Part shown: one piece after another, positions 55,217 to 63,588 of the stretch | How the letters are laid out: every line of letters begins with the position of its first letter | Numbering within the stretch: the stretch's first letter is position 1 | From: Vibrio gallicus | GTDB lineage: Bacteria > Pseudomonadota > Gammaproteobacteria > Enterobacterales > Vibrionaceae | Reading direction: 5' to 3' | Assembly (NCBI RefSeq): GCF_024346875.1 | Contig: NZ_AP024871.1 | Coordinates: forward strand, 1,116,001 to 1,180,000 | Length of the DNA stretch: 64,000 bases | Position numbers and translations under genes: made by a program | The notes under the pieces: generated by a model | Told to the model about the DNA's origin: nothing | Databases searched by the model: none | Seen by the model: only the letters and a program-made list of their open reading frames with translations

Positions 55217-56509
55217 ATGACAAATCCTGCAATCCCTAGCAACTTTGCTGAACTTGCCTTAATTAAACCTCTTTTAGCACGCCTAAAAGAACTGGACTAT
55301 CAACAACCTACACCAATCCAAGGGCATGTTATTCCAAGTGTGTTGCAAGGGCGTGACTTAATTGCAGGCGCAAATACAGGCTCAGGTAAGACGGCTGCTT
55401 TTGCACTGCCTTTGCTCCAACAACTGTTCACTAAGCACGGTTTGGTTAAAGGAAGCACCAGTAAAGGTAACTATGTTACAGATTTGATACTGGTTCCAAC
55501 CCGAGAGTTGGCAAAGCAAGTAGCCGATAATATTAAGTCTTACGCGGCGCATTTTAATGGTGAAATCAAAACCGTTGCTGTGTTTGGTGGGGTGTCAGTC
55601 AACACTCAGATGTTAGCATTGCGTGGTGGTACCGATATTCTGGTGGCAACCCCAGGGCGTTTGCTCGATCTAATTTCAAGTAATGCTATCAAGCTCGATA
55701 GGGTGAAAACCTTAGTGCTTGATGAAGCAGATCGTATGTTGAGCCTTGGGTTTACTGAAGAGCTGTCACAGTTATTGGCGAAGTTACCCAAGCAAAAACA
55801 GACCTTACTGTTCTCCGCAACATTTCCTGAGCAAGTTCAGCTATTAACCGAAGAATTGCTGAGCGATCCGGTGGAAATCCAGCTACAAAGCGACGATGAA
55901 AGCACCCTTGTACAGCGGGTATTTAATGTCAATAAAGGCGAGAAAACCGCAGTCTTGGCGCATTTGATTAAACAGCATCAATGGCGACAAGCGCTGGTAT
56001 TTGTTAATGCTAAAAACAGCTGTGAGCATTTGGCGGATAAGTTGTATAGGCGCGGTATTGAGGCGGAGGTTTTCCATGGTGATAAGGGACAAGGCTATCG
56101 CAGTCGTATCTTAGATGCGTTTAAGTGTGGCGAAATTGATGTACTTATCGCAACTGATATTGCCGCTCGCGGTTTAGATATTGAAAAACTGCCTGTAGTG
56201 ATCAACTTTGATTTGCCGCGTAGTCCGGCAGATTATATGCACCGCATCGGTCGAAGTGGTCGTGCTGGAGAGGTCGGTTTGGCTCTAACCTTGATGGATT
56301 ACGAAGACATCAATCACTTTAAGGTTATTGAGAAAAAAAATAAGTTCCGCCTTGAACGCGAACAAGTAGCGGGCTTTGAGGTAGATGAAACCATTACTCA
56401 AGAGATGATCGACGCGAATAAACCGAAAGCGAAACCCGCTGGAACGGGCAAAAAAAAGCGTAAGAACAAAAAACCGTCCGATCTAGATATCTGGTTACGA
56501 AATTCTTAA
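55217..56509 (+). CDS. DEAD-box ATP-dependent RNA helicase (RhlE-like)
   Basis: A 430-residue RNA helicase. All core motifs are present: Q motif (YQQPTPIQ), I (GANTGSGKT), Ia (PTRELAKQV), Ib (ATPGRLLDL), II (DEAD), III (SAT), IV (LVFVNAK), V (ATDIAARGLDI) and VI (HRIGRSGRAG). The C-terminal tail is Lys-rich (AKPAGTGKKKRKNKK), useful for RNA binding. It is nearest to the RhlE group in gammaproteobacteria; exact type is not certain. ywbE follows after 44 bp. Confidence 0.94.
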   Translation: MTNPAIPSNFAELALIKPLLARLKELDYQQPTPIQGHVIPSVLQGRDLIAGANTGSGKTAAFALPLLQQLFTKHGLVKGSTSKGNYVTDLILVPTRELAKQVADNIKSYAAHFNGEIKTVAVFGGVSVNTQMLALRGGTDILVATPGRLLDLISSNAIKLDRVKTLVLDEADRMLSLGFTEELSQLLAKLPKQKQTLLFSATFPEQVQLLTEELLSDPVEIQLQSDDESTLVQRVFNVNKGEKTAVLAHLIKQHQWRQALVFVNAKNSCEHLADKLYRRGIEAEVFHGDKGQGYRSRILDAFKCGEIDVLIATDIAARGLDIEKLPVVINFDLPRSPADYMHRIGRSGRAGEVGLALTLMDYEDINHFKVIEKKNKFRLEREQVAGFEVDETITQEMIDANKPKAKPAGTGKKKRKNKKPSDLDIWLRNS

Positions 56510-56553
56510 TCTAGCATCTTGGCATTTATCGTCTAAATAGTAGGGAAAAGACA

Positions 56554-56745
56554 ATGAGCGGAACCGAGCGCGCACATATCCAACGTGGAATAGAAGTTAA
56601 TATCGTTCTTAAAAAAGATCAACGTAGCGGCAATTTAACTAAGGGTGTTGTAAAAGATATCTTAACCAAATCACCAAACCATCCGCACGGCATCAAGGTA
56701 CGTTTAGAAAGTGGTGATGTGGGACGAGTAAAAGAGATATTGTAA
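56554..56745 (+). CDS. YwbE-family protein
   Basis: A 63-residue protein matching the DUF2196/YwbE family along its whole length (RGIEVNIVLKKDQRSGNLTKGVVKDILTKSPNHPHGIKVRLESGDVGRVKEI). It resembles a small SH3/KOW-like barrel, so nucleic-acid or protein binding is possible; the function is unknown. It follows the helicase gene closely and ends at a terminator, so the two may be one unit. Confidence 0.9.
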   Translation: MSGTERAHIQRGIEVNIVLKKDQRSGNLTKGVVKDILTKSPNHPHGIKVRLESGDVGRVKEIL

Positions 56746-56805
56746 GTCCTACAATACGCATTTTATTTTCACCTGTCTCATCGCCAATCTTTATTGAGCA
56801 CTGCA

Positions 56806-56832
56806 AAGAGCTGCCTTGGTGAGGCGGCTTTT
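56806..56832 (+). terminator. Terminator after ywbE
   Basis: GCTGCCT (56810-56816)/AGGCGGC (56822-56828) with loop TGGTG and one G-U pair, then TTTT. It shows that a TTG at 56816 cannot be the start of the next gene. Confidence 0.8.
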
Positions 56833-56854
56833 CGCGAGCATTAAAAGAACTGTT

Positions 56855-58216
56855 ATGTTGTTCAAAAATAGCCAGTACATTACAAAGAACATAAAAATGG
56901 CGTGGCCGATTGCCATCAATGCGCTTTTGATGCAGGGCATGTTAATGATCGACACGCTGCTGATTTCCCCTCTAGGTGATGGCGCACTGGCCTCGATGGG
57001 GATTGCCAGTACCATAGTGGCATTGTTGCTCGGAGTGCAAAACGCACTCGCAAACGGTTCACAAAATGTGTTGTCGCGTGCAGTAGGTTCAGATAAAAAC
57101 TCAGCGATTTCTCGCTCATTTCTGTCAGGGATGATCATCAACCTTTGTTTTGCGTTGTTATTCTTTGGTTTAGTTACGCTATTTAAATGGCCAATTATTA
57201 AACTGCTGAGCCACAATGTGGACCTTTATGCTCAAATTGATGCCTATCTTTCTGTTATTAAATATACGCTGCTGTTAACGGGTGTATCTCAGGTCTCCAT
57301 TGCTCTATTTAATGCGATGAGTAGAACCAAAATACCCTTAATTAGCTACCTGATAACGATGCCGGTTAATGCTGTGGTTTCATACTATTTGATTCATGGT
57401 GTTGGCAGTTTTGTTGGAATGGGGATTGCAGGAGCGGCGCTCGGTTCGGTTATTGCGCTTGGGCTAAGAATGCTGTTCTTACTCGTGTGCCTTAAATACC
57501 AAAACGCTATTAACCTGCCATTAAAACAGCTAGTGAGTGGCATAAGTCAAAATATCAGCCTGCACTTTAAAGAGATCTTCCCGATTGCGGCCAATATGGT
57601 GGTATTGGCGTTAGGGCTGGCAACGTATAATCTTTTATATGCGCGCCTACCTACACAAGCCTATGCCGCTGTGGTCATGATCACCCCTTGGCTTACCGCG
57701 CTGGCGCAGTTTGTGGTGGCTTGGGCGGTATCCTCAGCCATTACCATTTCTCAGGCTATCGGCTCGAACAATTTAGAGACCTTAGACTCAGATGTTAGTC
57801 TGAGTATTAAAGTTACCGTTGGTGTATCGATGCTTGTTTGTGTGGCTTCTTTTATCTTGAGCTTGGTTATTGATAAGCTCTATCCAGGCCATTCACAGGT
57901 AACCTATCAGGCATTAGCAAGTATTGCGCCGCTCTATATATTGATGCCTCTCATTCAAGGCTATGTCACCGTGCATGGGCAGGTCCTGCGTGCACTTGGT
58001 AAAACCAAGGCAGTGTTTAATATCAATTTTGTGACTCGCTGGCTGATTGCAATACCGTTATTTGCGTTTGCAGTACTGGTACTAGATGTATCCATCTTCT
58101 GGGTATATGCGATTACTGTTTTCGAGCAAGCACTTAAGATCCCTGCAATGCGCAGCCAAGCGCGAAGATTCTTAAAGGAATTTGATAGTAAAAAGGCAAA
58201 ACAGCTAATGTATTAA
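56855..58216 (+). CDS. MATE-family transporter (second copy)
   Basis: A 453-residue inner-membrane protein with about 12 membrane segments and MATE features (MAWPIAINALLMQGMLMIDTLLISPLGDGALASMGIASTI ... ANGSQNVLSRAVGSDKN; second half GLATYNLLYARLPTQAYAAVVMITPWLTALAQFVVAWAVSSAITISQAIGSNN). It belongs to a branch different from the MATE protein at 49.9 kb. The ATG at 56855 is preferred because earlier in-frame starts lie in the ywbE terminator. It is convergent with the WYL gene, with only 9 bp between the stops. Confidence 0.9.
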   Translation: MLFKNSQYITKNIKMAWPIAINALLMQGMLMIDTLLISPLGDGALASMGIASTIVALLLGVQNALANGSQNVLSRAVGSDKNSAISRSFLSGMIINLCFALLFFGLVTLFKWPIIKLLSHNVDLYAQIDAYLSVIKYTLLLTGVSQVSIALFNAMSRTKIPLISYLITMPVNAVVSYYLIHGVGSFVGMGIAGAALGSVIALGLRMLFLLVCLKYQNAINLPLKQLVSGISQNISLHFKEIFPIAANMVVLALGLATYNLLYARLPTQAYAAVVMITPWLTALAQFVVAWAVSSAITISQAIGSNNLETLDSDVSLSIKVTVGVSMLVCVASFILSLVIDKLYPGHSQVTYQALASIAPLYILMPLIQGYVTVHGQVLRALGKTKAVFNINFVTRWLIAIPLFAFAVLVLDVSIFWVYAITVFEQALKIPAMRSQARRFLKEFDSKKAKQLMY

Positions 58217-58225
58217 ATATTGAGC

Positions 58226-59236
58226 TTACGACTGTGTATATAGCTTAAGGGCTGATTGAAGATTGTTAACAATCTTCAATTTTATATGCTGCGGCTCAAC
58301 CACCTGTACAATATTGGCGTTTTTCATTAGCCACCATTCTAAACCTAAACTCTGGCGCACCTGCGCTTTTATGACGGTATAAGTATCGGTTTTTTCTACG
58401 ATCTGTTGCTGGTTTGATAGCTTAGTCTCTTCGATAAGATGCAGGCCATGATAGTTATCTATCTTGAGTTGGATCTCAATCCAATCGCCACCGGAAAAGT
58501 GGGGGATGTTGGCTTCAATATGCTGTTTGGTATTGAAGGTGCGCCGTGGGCTGATGGATGAGAAACTGCTTTTAAGCTCACTGATGCGGTGAATAGCAAA
58601 GGTTCTATATTCGCCGGTATCAAACTTAGTGGCGATCAGGTAAAAGCTATTGCCATGTAAGGTTAACCCCAACGGATCAATATGATAGGGCTGTGCGCTG
58701 TTACTACCACGCTTCTTATATTTCATCTTGAGAGAGCGTTTCTCTAAGATGGCGCGCTCAATCTGCTCTATAAATACCTCTTCAAATGCAGGAGGCGTTA
58801 GTTGAAACTCTATCGGAGCGTAGCAAAATCGCTCTTTCCAGAGTGAAACCCGTTTATCTTGCTCTGAGTTGCCAGTGCTTAGTAGGTTTGAGACCTCTTT
58901 TCGCATATTGGGCGGTAACATCTTAAGCACTTCGTGCTCAATGATTTGCAGGGATAATACACTGCTCATTGCCGCGGGATTGATTGGGTGTTGATGCCCA
59001 AGGGCAATACTTATCTGATGCGGCCGCTTGCTGGTATCTAAATCAACACACTGATAATCGGCCACCACTTTATTGATAACCCGTTGCACTGTCTTTAGTT
59101 GGCTACGTTCATCTAGATTGGAGTCGAGAAGTTCTTTATTTAGCAATATTTGTCGCAGTTCGGTACTGGTGATGTGCTCGGGAGCACATGGAATGTTCTG
59201 CAATACTACTTGAAATCGTTCAAAACTCTTCGACAT
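58226..59236 (-). CDS. WYL-domain transcriptional regulator
   Basis: A 336-residue regulator. The N-terminal helix-turn-helix region (SFERFQVVLQNIP...HITSTELRQILLNKELLDSNLDERSQLKTVQRVINKVVADY) precedes a WYL domain (about 150-240: EQIERAILEKRSLKMKYKKRG...HIDPLGLTLHGNSFYLIATKFDTGEYRTFAIHRISEL) and a WCX-type C-terminus. WYL proteins sense nucleic acids or nucleotides and often control DNA-damage or phage-defence genes. The ATG at 59236 has GGAG upstream; longer starts would run through the dyad at 59255. It is divergent from rmuC. Confidence 0.9.
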   Translation of the reverse strand: MSKSFERFQVVLQNIPCAPEHITSTELRQILLNKELLDSNLDERSQLKTVQRVINKVVADYQCVDLDTSKRPHQISIALGHQHPINPAAMSSVLSLQIIEHEVLKMLPPNMRKEVSNLLSTGNSEQDKRVSLWKERFCYAPIEFQLTPPAFEEVFIEQIERAILEKRSLKMKYKKRGSNSAQPYHIDPLGLTLHGNSFYLIATKFDTGEYRTFAIHRISELKSSFSSISPRRTFNTKQHIEANIPHFSGGDWIEIQLKIDNYHGLHLIEETKLSNQQQIVEKTDTYTVIKAQVRQSLGLEWWLMKNANIVQVVEPQHIKLKIVNNLQSALKLYTQS

Positions 59237-59254
59237 CTCTATATTCTCCAAATA

Positions 59255-59273
59255 AGGGACATAATTTGTCTCT
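59255..59273. promoter_or_regulatory. Dyad between the WYL regulator and rmuC
   Basis: AGGGACA-TAATT-TGTCTCT (6 of 7 arm pairs) lies 19 bp upstream of the WYL start codon and 45 bp before rmuC. It is a good candidate for the autoregulatory operator of the WYL protein. Its half-sites resemble those of the fdh activator sites, but the centre is 5 bp instead of 3 bp. Confidence 0.55.
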
Positions 59274-59317
59274 AACTTAGGCATAATATAACGGTTACTA
59301 GGGTAAAAGGAAAAGCC

Positions 59318-60958
59318 ATGAATACAATTTATATAGCGTTTAGTTTCGCGATCGCGTTTTGTTCCGGTCTGAGTTATTGGATAGCGTATCGCAAAACCGT
59401 GCGTTGTGAGATTGAGCTTCGGCGAATGCAATCCGAAGCGGATGCCTTTACCGTAGCCGAAGGTAAAGCGGAGAAACTGATCTCAGATATGCGAGAGCAG
59501 ATATCACACCTGACTATGCGTAGCACTCAGATAGAAACCGAGCTTACTCTATGTCGTAGTTCTGATATGGAATTAAAACAGAAAATCCAAAGTCTAGAGT
59601 CGCTATTAGCCCAGCAGCAGCAGCAATTACTGCATACCAAAGGTCGAGAGAGCGCAGCACAGGCCAGCTTGATGTCGAAAAGTGAAGAGTTGAGTGTCGA
59701 GCTTGAGAGAGTGGAACAGTTAAATTTGGAATTGAGAAACTGCAACGAGAATTTAGGGCACGCTCAGCACACCAACGGTAAGCTGCAAACTGAATTAGCG
59801 ACCAAACAACAGCACTTTGAGCAGCAGTTAACCTTGCTTAAAGAGAGTAAACAAGAGCTGAGTAAAGAGTTTGAGCGTTTAGCTAGTGAGATCTTAGAGC
59901 GTAAGGGACAGGCATTTAAGCAGATGAACAGTGAGAGTATGCAAAGTATTCTTAACCCAATTCATCAAGAGCTTAAGGGCTTTAAGAGCAAAGTCGAAGA
60001 CATCCATAGCAAAGAAACCGAGCAAAGAGTTCAACTTAGAACTGAGTTGGTGCATTTGCAAAAACTTAATCAAGAGATCACCGACCAAGCATCAAAGCTA
60101 ACTACAGCCCTTAAGGGCGAGAAGAAAGTACAGGGCAATTGGGGAGAGCTGATGCTTGAAAATGTGCTGGATAATTCGGGGTTAAGGCTCGGGATTGATT
60201 ATAAGCGCGAGGTTAGTATCAACACCGAAGAAGGGCGTTTGCGCCCTGATGCTATCGTTTATCTGCCTCAGCACAAGCACCTGGTCATCGATGCTAAGAC
60301 CTCACTGAATGCCTATACTCGTTATGTAAATAGTGAGGATCAGGCTGAGCGAGAATACGCGATTAAGCAACATGCATCAGCAGTGCGAGATAGGATCAAC
60401 GAGCTAGCAAGCAAGGAATATAGTAAGTTACCGGGCATAAATTCACCGGAGGTAGTGGTGATGTTTATCCCTGTTGAGTCGGCTTATGTAGAGGCGCTTA
60501 AATATGACTCGACTTTATTTCAATCGGCTCTAGAGAAAAACATACTGGTGGCTACCCCAACCACGCTGTTAACCAGTTTGAATATTGTTAGACAGCTATG
60601 GCGCTTTGAAGAGCAGAATAAGCACACTGCAGAGCTTGCCAATCGCGCTGAGAAATTTTATAGCAAACTCAATACATTCCTTGGCAGCATGGAAGGCGTT
60701 GGTAAGCAATTAGATAAGGCCAAAGAGACCTATGATAGGGCGCTTGGACAACTGTATGCAGGCAAAGGAAACCTAATAAAACAGGCTTCAGAATTTAAAG
60801 AGTTGGGAGTAGCGGTTAATAGAGAGCTGCCTCAAGAGATGGTTGAAAAGGCCCACCTTGAATTGGATATGGTTTCCAATTCAGAGGTGGTGTCCATAGA
60901 GCACAAGTCGGTGGAACTTAAACAGAAGGGAGAGGTATCATGGCATCACGAGGAGTAA
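59318..60958 (+). CDS. rmuC: DNA recombination protein RmuC
   Basis: A 546-residue protein. An N-terminal membrane anchor (residues about 4-24) is followed by a long coiled coil (about 35-215, Gln/Glu/Leu-rich heptads) and a nuclease-like RmuC domain (about 230-480: [27 protein letters not shown]...[29 protein letters not shown], with the D-x(n)-DAK pattern of restriction-type folds). RmuC limits inversions between short repeats in E. coli; its mechanism is unproven. It overlaps ssb by 19 bp. Confidence 0.95.
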   Translation: MNTIYIAFSFAIAFCSGLSYWIAYRKTVRCEIELRRMQSEADAFTVAEGKAEKLISDMREQISHLTMRSTQIETELTLCRSSDMELKQKIQSLESLLAQQQQQLLHTKGRESAAQASLMSKSEELSVELERVEQLNLELRNCNENLGHAQHTNGKLQTELATKQQHFEQQLTLLKESKQELSKEFERLASEILERKGQAFKQMNSESMQSILNPIHQELKGFKSKVEDIHSKETEQRVQLRTELVHLQKLNQEITDQASKLTTALKGEKKVQGNWGELMLENVLDNSGLRLGIDYKREVSINTEEGRLRPDAIVYLPQHKHLVIDAKTSLNAYTRYVNSEDQAEREYAIKQHASAVRDRINELASKEYSKLPGINSPEVVVMFIPVESAYVEALKYDSTLFQSALEKNILVATPTTLLTSLNIVRQLWRFEEQNKHTAELANRAEKFYSKLNTFLGSMEGVGKQLDKAKETYDRALGQLYAGKGNLIKQASEFKELGVAVNRELPQEMVEKAHLELDMVSNSEVVSIEHKSVELKQKGEVSWHHEE

Positions 60959-61440
60959 ATAAGGTTATTTTACTAGGAAACCTTGGTAACGACCCAGAGG
61001 TAAGGCATTTTTCAAACGGCAATGCAGTTGCCAATTTTACGGTTGCAACATCCGAGACTTGGCAAGACAAAGCCACGGGTCAACAGAGAGAAAAAACGGA
61101 GTGGCATCGAGTTTCTGTTATGGGAAAACTGGCTGAAATAGCGGGAAACTACCTTAAAAAGGGCTCACAAGTGTATGTAGAAGGGCAACTTCAAACTCGA
61201 AAGTGGCAAGATAAAAGCGGACAAGAGCGTTACACCACCGAGATTGTGGTACAAGGCTTCAATGGCACTATGCAATTATTAGGCGCTCGAGGCGAGACAA
61301 GCAATATGCAATCCACACCACCACAGTCGACAGCTCAATCGTCGGGATCGCAGCCTAACGCCTTTCAGGGTAGCGTGCAGAACTCATCGACAAACCAGCA
61401 AAACTATCAACCCGATGACTACGATGATATACCGTTTTGA
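60940..61440 (+). CDS. ssb: Single-stranded DNA-binding protein (paralogue)
   Basis: A 166-residue SSB. The OB fold is complete (residues 1-110: [84 protein letters not shown]). A Gln/Ser-rich linker leads to the acidic tip DDYDDIPF that recruits partner proteins. In vibrios the main ssb lies beside uvrA, so this is probably a second copy. The ATG lies inside the rmuC end with GGGAGAGG upstream, so the two are translationally linked. Lower similarity in the 20-35 region ([13 protein letters not shown]) fits a diverged paralogue. Confidence 0.93.
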   Translation: MASRGVNKVILLGNLGNDPEVRHFSNGNAVANFTVATSETWQDKATGQQREKTEWHRVSVMGKLAEIAGNYLKKGSQVYVEGQLQTRKWQDKSGQERYTTEIVVQGFNGTMQLLGARGETSNMQSTPPQSTAQSSGSQPNAFQGSVQNSSTNQQNYQPDDYDDIPF

Positions 61441-61624
61441 GGAAATAACGTGTCAGTATTGAATTTCTAATAGCCAGTTTTTACAAAGAACAATATTGAT
61501 ACTCGGGGTGTCGATTTTACCTTTACCTGACGCCATTATGGAGTAAATCCTAAAATTATGGGCGCTAAGCAAGGCCCAATTATTAGTGGTGTTGTGGCTA
61601 AAGGCTAAAGGCTAAAAAAATAGC

Positions 61625-61650
61625 AAAGCGCCTACCTAGGTAGGCGCTTT
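61625..61650. terminator. Terminator between ssb and the NCS2 permease gene
   Basis: A perfect 26-bp palindrome (arms AAAGCGCCTACCT/AGGTAGGCGCTTT). On the minus strand a T7 run follows after 5 nt, so it chiefly serves the permease gene. Three copies of GGCTAAA stand just left of it (61599-61616). Confidence 0.85.
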
Positions 61651-61679
61651 GTATGGATCATCTATGACAGCTACTGAGG

Positions 61680-63053
61680 TTACATCAATACCAGGTAGGC
61701 AACAAAGATAGCGGACAAACCGTAGATGATGGGATGAACCTCTTTTCGTTTGCCAGCTACTACCATTGAGAAAGCGTAGCTGATAAAGCCCATAGCCATA
61801 CCGTTAGCGGGTGAGAAGCTAAGAATAGTAAACATAATGGTAAAGAAGGCGGCAATCCGTGATTCTTTCTTTTCCCACTGAATGTTGCCCAAGCGTCCGA
61901 CCATGTAGATACCTACAACAACCATGGCGGGTGCAACGATTGCTGTTGAGAAAATAGAGAACAGCGGGAATAAAAATAACGACACTAAGAATAAACCGGA
62001 TACGACGACCGCAGCAAGACCCGTCTTTGCACCCTGAGAGGATGCAATACCTGACTCAGAGAACGCGGTAATAGAGGTGGTGCCCAGTACGGTACCAATA
62101 ACTGTGCCACCAGCATCTGCCACTAAGGCTGATTTTGCATTCGGAACTTTGCCATCTTTATCAATGATGCCCGCATCGCGACCAACACCGACTATGGTGC
62201 TTAATCCATCAAAAAAGTCGACGATGAAGAAGATAATGATAATAAATAGCAGATCAAATAGCTTTTCTGGGGTAAAGGCTGAAAAGTTAAAGATTGCGCC
62301 AAGACTTGGGGCAAGGCTTGGCGGCATAGATAACAGAGAATCAGGGATTGGCGCATTGGCTGTTCCCATAAACACATCGGCAACTATGGTCAGTACAATT
62401 GAGGTAACGAATGAAATAAACGTTGCTAGCTTAATGTCTCTTATCATGCAGCCAAGTGCGACAAAAATACTGATATAAGCAATCAATACCTGCGGCTCTT
62501 TGATGTTACCCATACTCACCAGTATAAATGGATTAGCTACAATAATTCCCGCGTTCTTAAGACCAAGAAAGGCGATAAAAAGGCCAAGAGAGACAGTGAT
62601 TGCCAGTTTGAGATCTTCTGGAATCGATTCAATCATCGTCTTTCTAATCTTAGTCAAAGAGAAAATAAGATAAATGATGCCTGATAGAAAGATGCCAAAT
62701 AGGGCTTCATGCCATAACAGAGCCACGGAACCGCTAAATAAAACCCCCTTAAAGAAGCCATTCATACTCATACCGGGCGCGAGCATAACGGGATAGTTAC
62801 CAAATATACCCATAATTAGGGTTGCAATCGCCGCTGCAATTGCGGTCGCCGTAAATACTGCGCCGCGATCCATGCCGGGTATATCACCCAAAATGGCAGG
62901 GTTGACCGCTAGGATATAACTCATCGCTAAGAAGGTGATAAAACCTGCGTATAACTCAGTACCGATACTCGATTTGCGCTCGCTGATCTTGAAATGACGA
63001 TCGATAACCGAGGTATCACTTGGGCTTGGTTGAATAAGGGTTTCTTGACTCAC
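61680..63053 (-). CDS. NCS2-family purine permease (AzgA-like)
   Basis: A 457-residue inner-membrane symporter with about 12-14 membrane segments. The AzgA/PbuG-type pattern is clear: ERKSSIGTELYAGFITFLAMSYILAVNPAIL at the start, MLAPGMSMNGFFKGVLF (variant of APGMGLNAFF), FVDFFDGLSTIVGVGRDAG and TSITAFSESGIASSQGAKTGLAAVVV. Members carry guanine, hypoxanthine or adenine with protons. The start is GTG at 63053 with AAGG upstream. Guanine-class riboswitch and PurR box upstream both fit a guanine/hypoxanthine importer shut off by its own substrates. A terminator follows. Confidence 0.93.
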   Translation of the reverse strand: MSQETLIQPSPSDTSVIDRHFKISERKSSIGTELYAGFITFLAMSYILAVNPAILGDIPGMDRGAVFTATAIAAAIATLIMGIFGNYPVMLAPGMSMNGFFKGVLFSGSVALLWHEALFGIFLSGIIYLIFSLTKIRKTMIESIPEDLKLAITVSLGLFIAFLGLKNAGIIVANPFILVSMGNIKEPQVLIAYISIFVALGCMIRDIKLATFISFVTSIVLTIVADVFMGTANAPIPDSLLSMPPSLAPSLGAIFNFSAFTPEKLFDLLFIIIIFFIVDFFDGLSTIVGVGRDAGIIDKDGKVPNAKSALVADAGGTVIGTVLGTTSITAFSESGIASSQGAKTGLAAVVVSGLFLVSLFLFPLFSIFSTAIVAPAMVVVGIYMVGRLGNIQWEKKESRIAAFFTIMFTILSFSPANGMAMGFISYAFSMVVAGKRKEVHPIIYGLSAIFVAYLVLM

Positions 63054-63163
63054 TATGTAACCTTAATTAATTAGAACAATTAGGGGAGTCTATCTAACTA
63101 AAGACAGAGCAAAACATCGAAGCCAATGTGAGTGATGGATGCACACAATATCAATGAGCATTG
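63054..63163 (-). promoter_or_regulatory. Riboswitch expression platform and permease leader
   Basis: On the minus strand the 110 nt between aptamer and GTG hold no terminator-like hairpin with a T-run. The sequence CCTAATT (near 63085) can pair with AATTAAGG just before the GTG (one bulged A), which would hide the ribosome site. This suggests control of translation rather than transcription; it is an inference. Confidence 0.45.
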
Positions 63164-63234
63164 AAAACTGTAGTCCTAGAATTAGGCTCTAGGGTAGAAA
63201 CGATTGGTCCAAATCACCAAACATATACAGCTTC
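63164..63234 (-). ncRNA. Guanine-class purine riboswitch aptamer
   Basis: Read on the minus strand, the 71-nt segment has all parts of the purine aptamer. P1 is GAAGCUGUA (63234-63226) with UACAGUUUU (63172-63164). P2 is UUGGU/ACCAA with the 7-nt loop GAUUUGG (usual GAUAUGG). J2/3 is GUUUCUACC, identical to B. subtilis xpt. P3 is CUAGA/UCUAG with loop GCCUAAU, whose CC can pair with the GG of loop 2. J3/1 is GACU: position 74 is C, which pairs with guanine rather than adenine. It stands upstream of the purine permease gene. Ligand identity follows from the known C74/U74 rule. Confidence 0.9.
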
Positions 63235-63256
63235 GATATATTAAATTTGGCGCGTA

Positions 63257-63272
63257 TAGTAAACGTTTGCGT
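63257..63272. promoter_or_regulatory. PurR box upstream of the permease leader
   Basis: The 16 bases ending AAACGTTTGCGT match ACGCAAACGTTTGCGT at 13 positions, with the last 12 perfect. The box lies about 22 bp upstream of the riboswitch, where the promoter should be. Confidence 0.72.
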
Positions 63273-63588
63273 GGGTAATTCAATCTATATTTCGAGGTTT
63301 TCACTCAGTTATTGAATTAAAGATCTCAAAAATGAGATGCTTGGTGCGGGATTTACATTGCACAGAAACAGATTCTACTTGTTATGCCAGCCGTATCCTT
63401 GACTCTTCTGTGGCAGGGTTTTGGTCATTCAAAATATTTGAATTAATCTATCAGATCTTTCCAATTTATTAATAGTACCCACACACTTAAACTTAGATAA
63501 AGCAAACCTGCAATACTGTTGATAGGCAATTTTGCAACGAGAAGTATTGAGGTTAGTTGTTGTAAATCTTGTCAAATAAGGAGAGGTC
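63273..63588. other. Divergent region upstream of the pirin gene
   Basis: There is no gene in these 316 bp. It should hold the permease promoter near its left end and the pirin promoter near its right end. No further operator or hairpin was recognised. Confidence 0.35.

Noticed and set aside
56816..56854. TTG start at 56816 for the second MATE gene
   Set aside because: It falls in the terminator of ywbE; the ATG at 56855 gives the usual N-terminus.
59255..59273. Same activator site as in the fdh region
   Set aside because: Half-sites are alike (GGGACA/TGTCTC), but the spacer is 5 bp rather than 3 bp and no sigma-54 promoter is near, so it is listed apart.
59237..59431. 65 extra N-terminal residues of the WYL regulator
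   Set aside because: They are low-similarity sequence across the dyad and promoter region; the ATG at 59236 has GGAG upstream.
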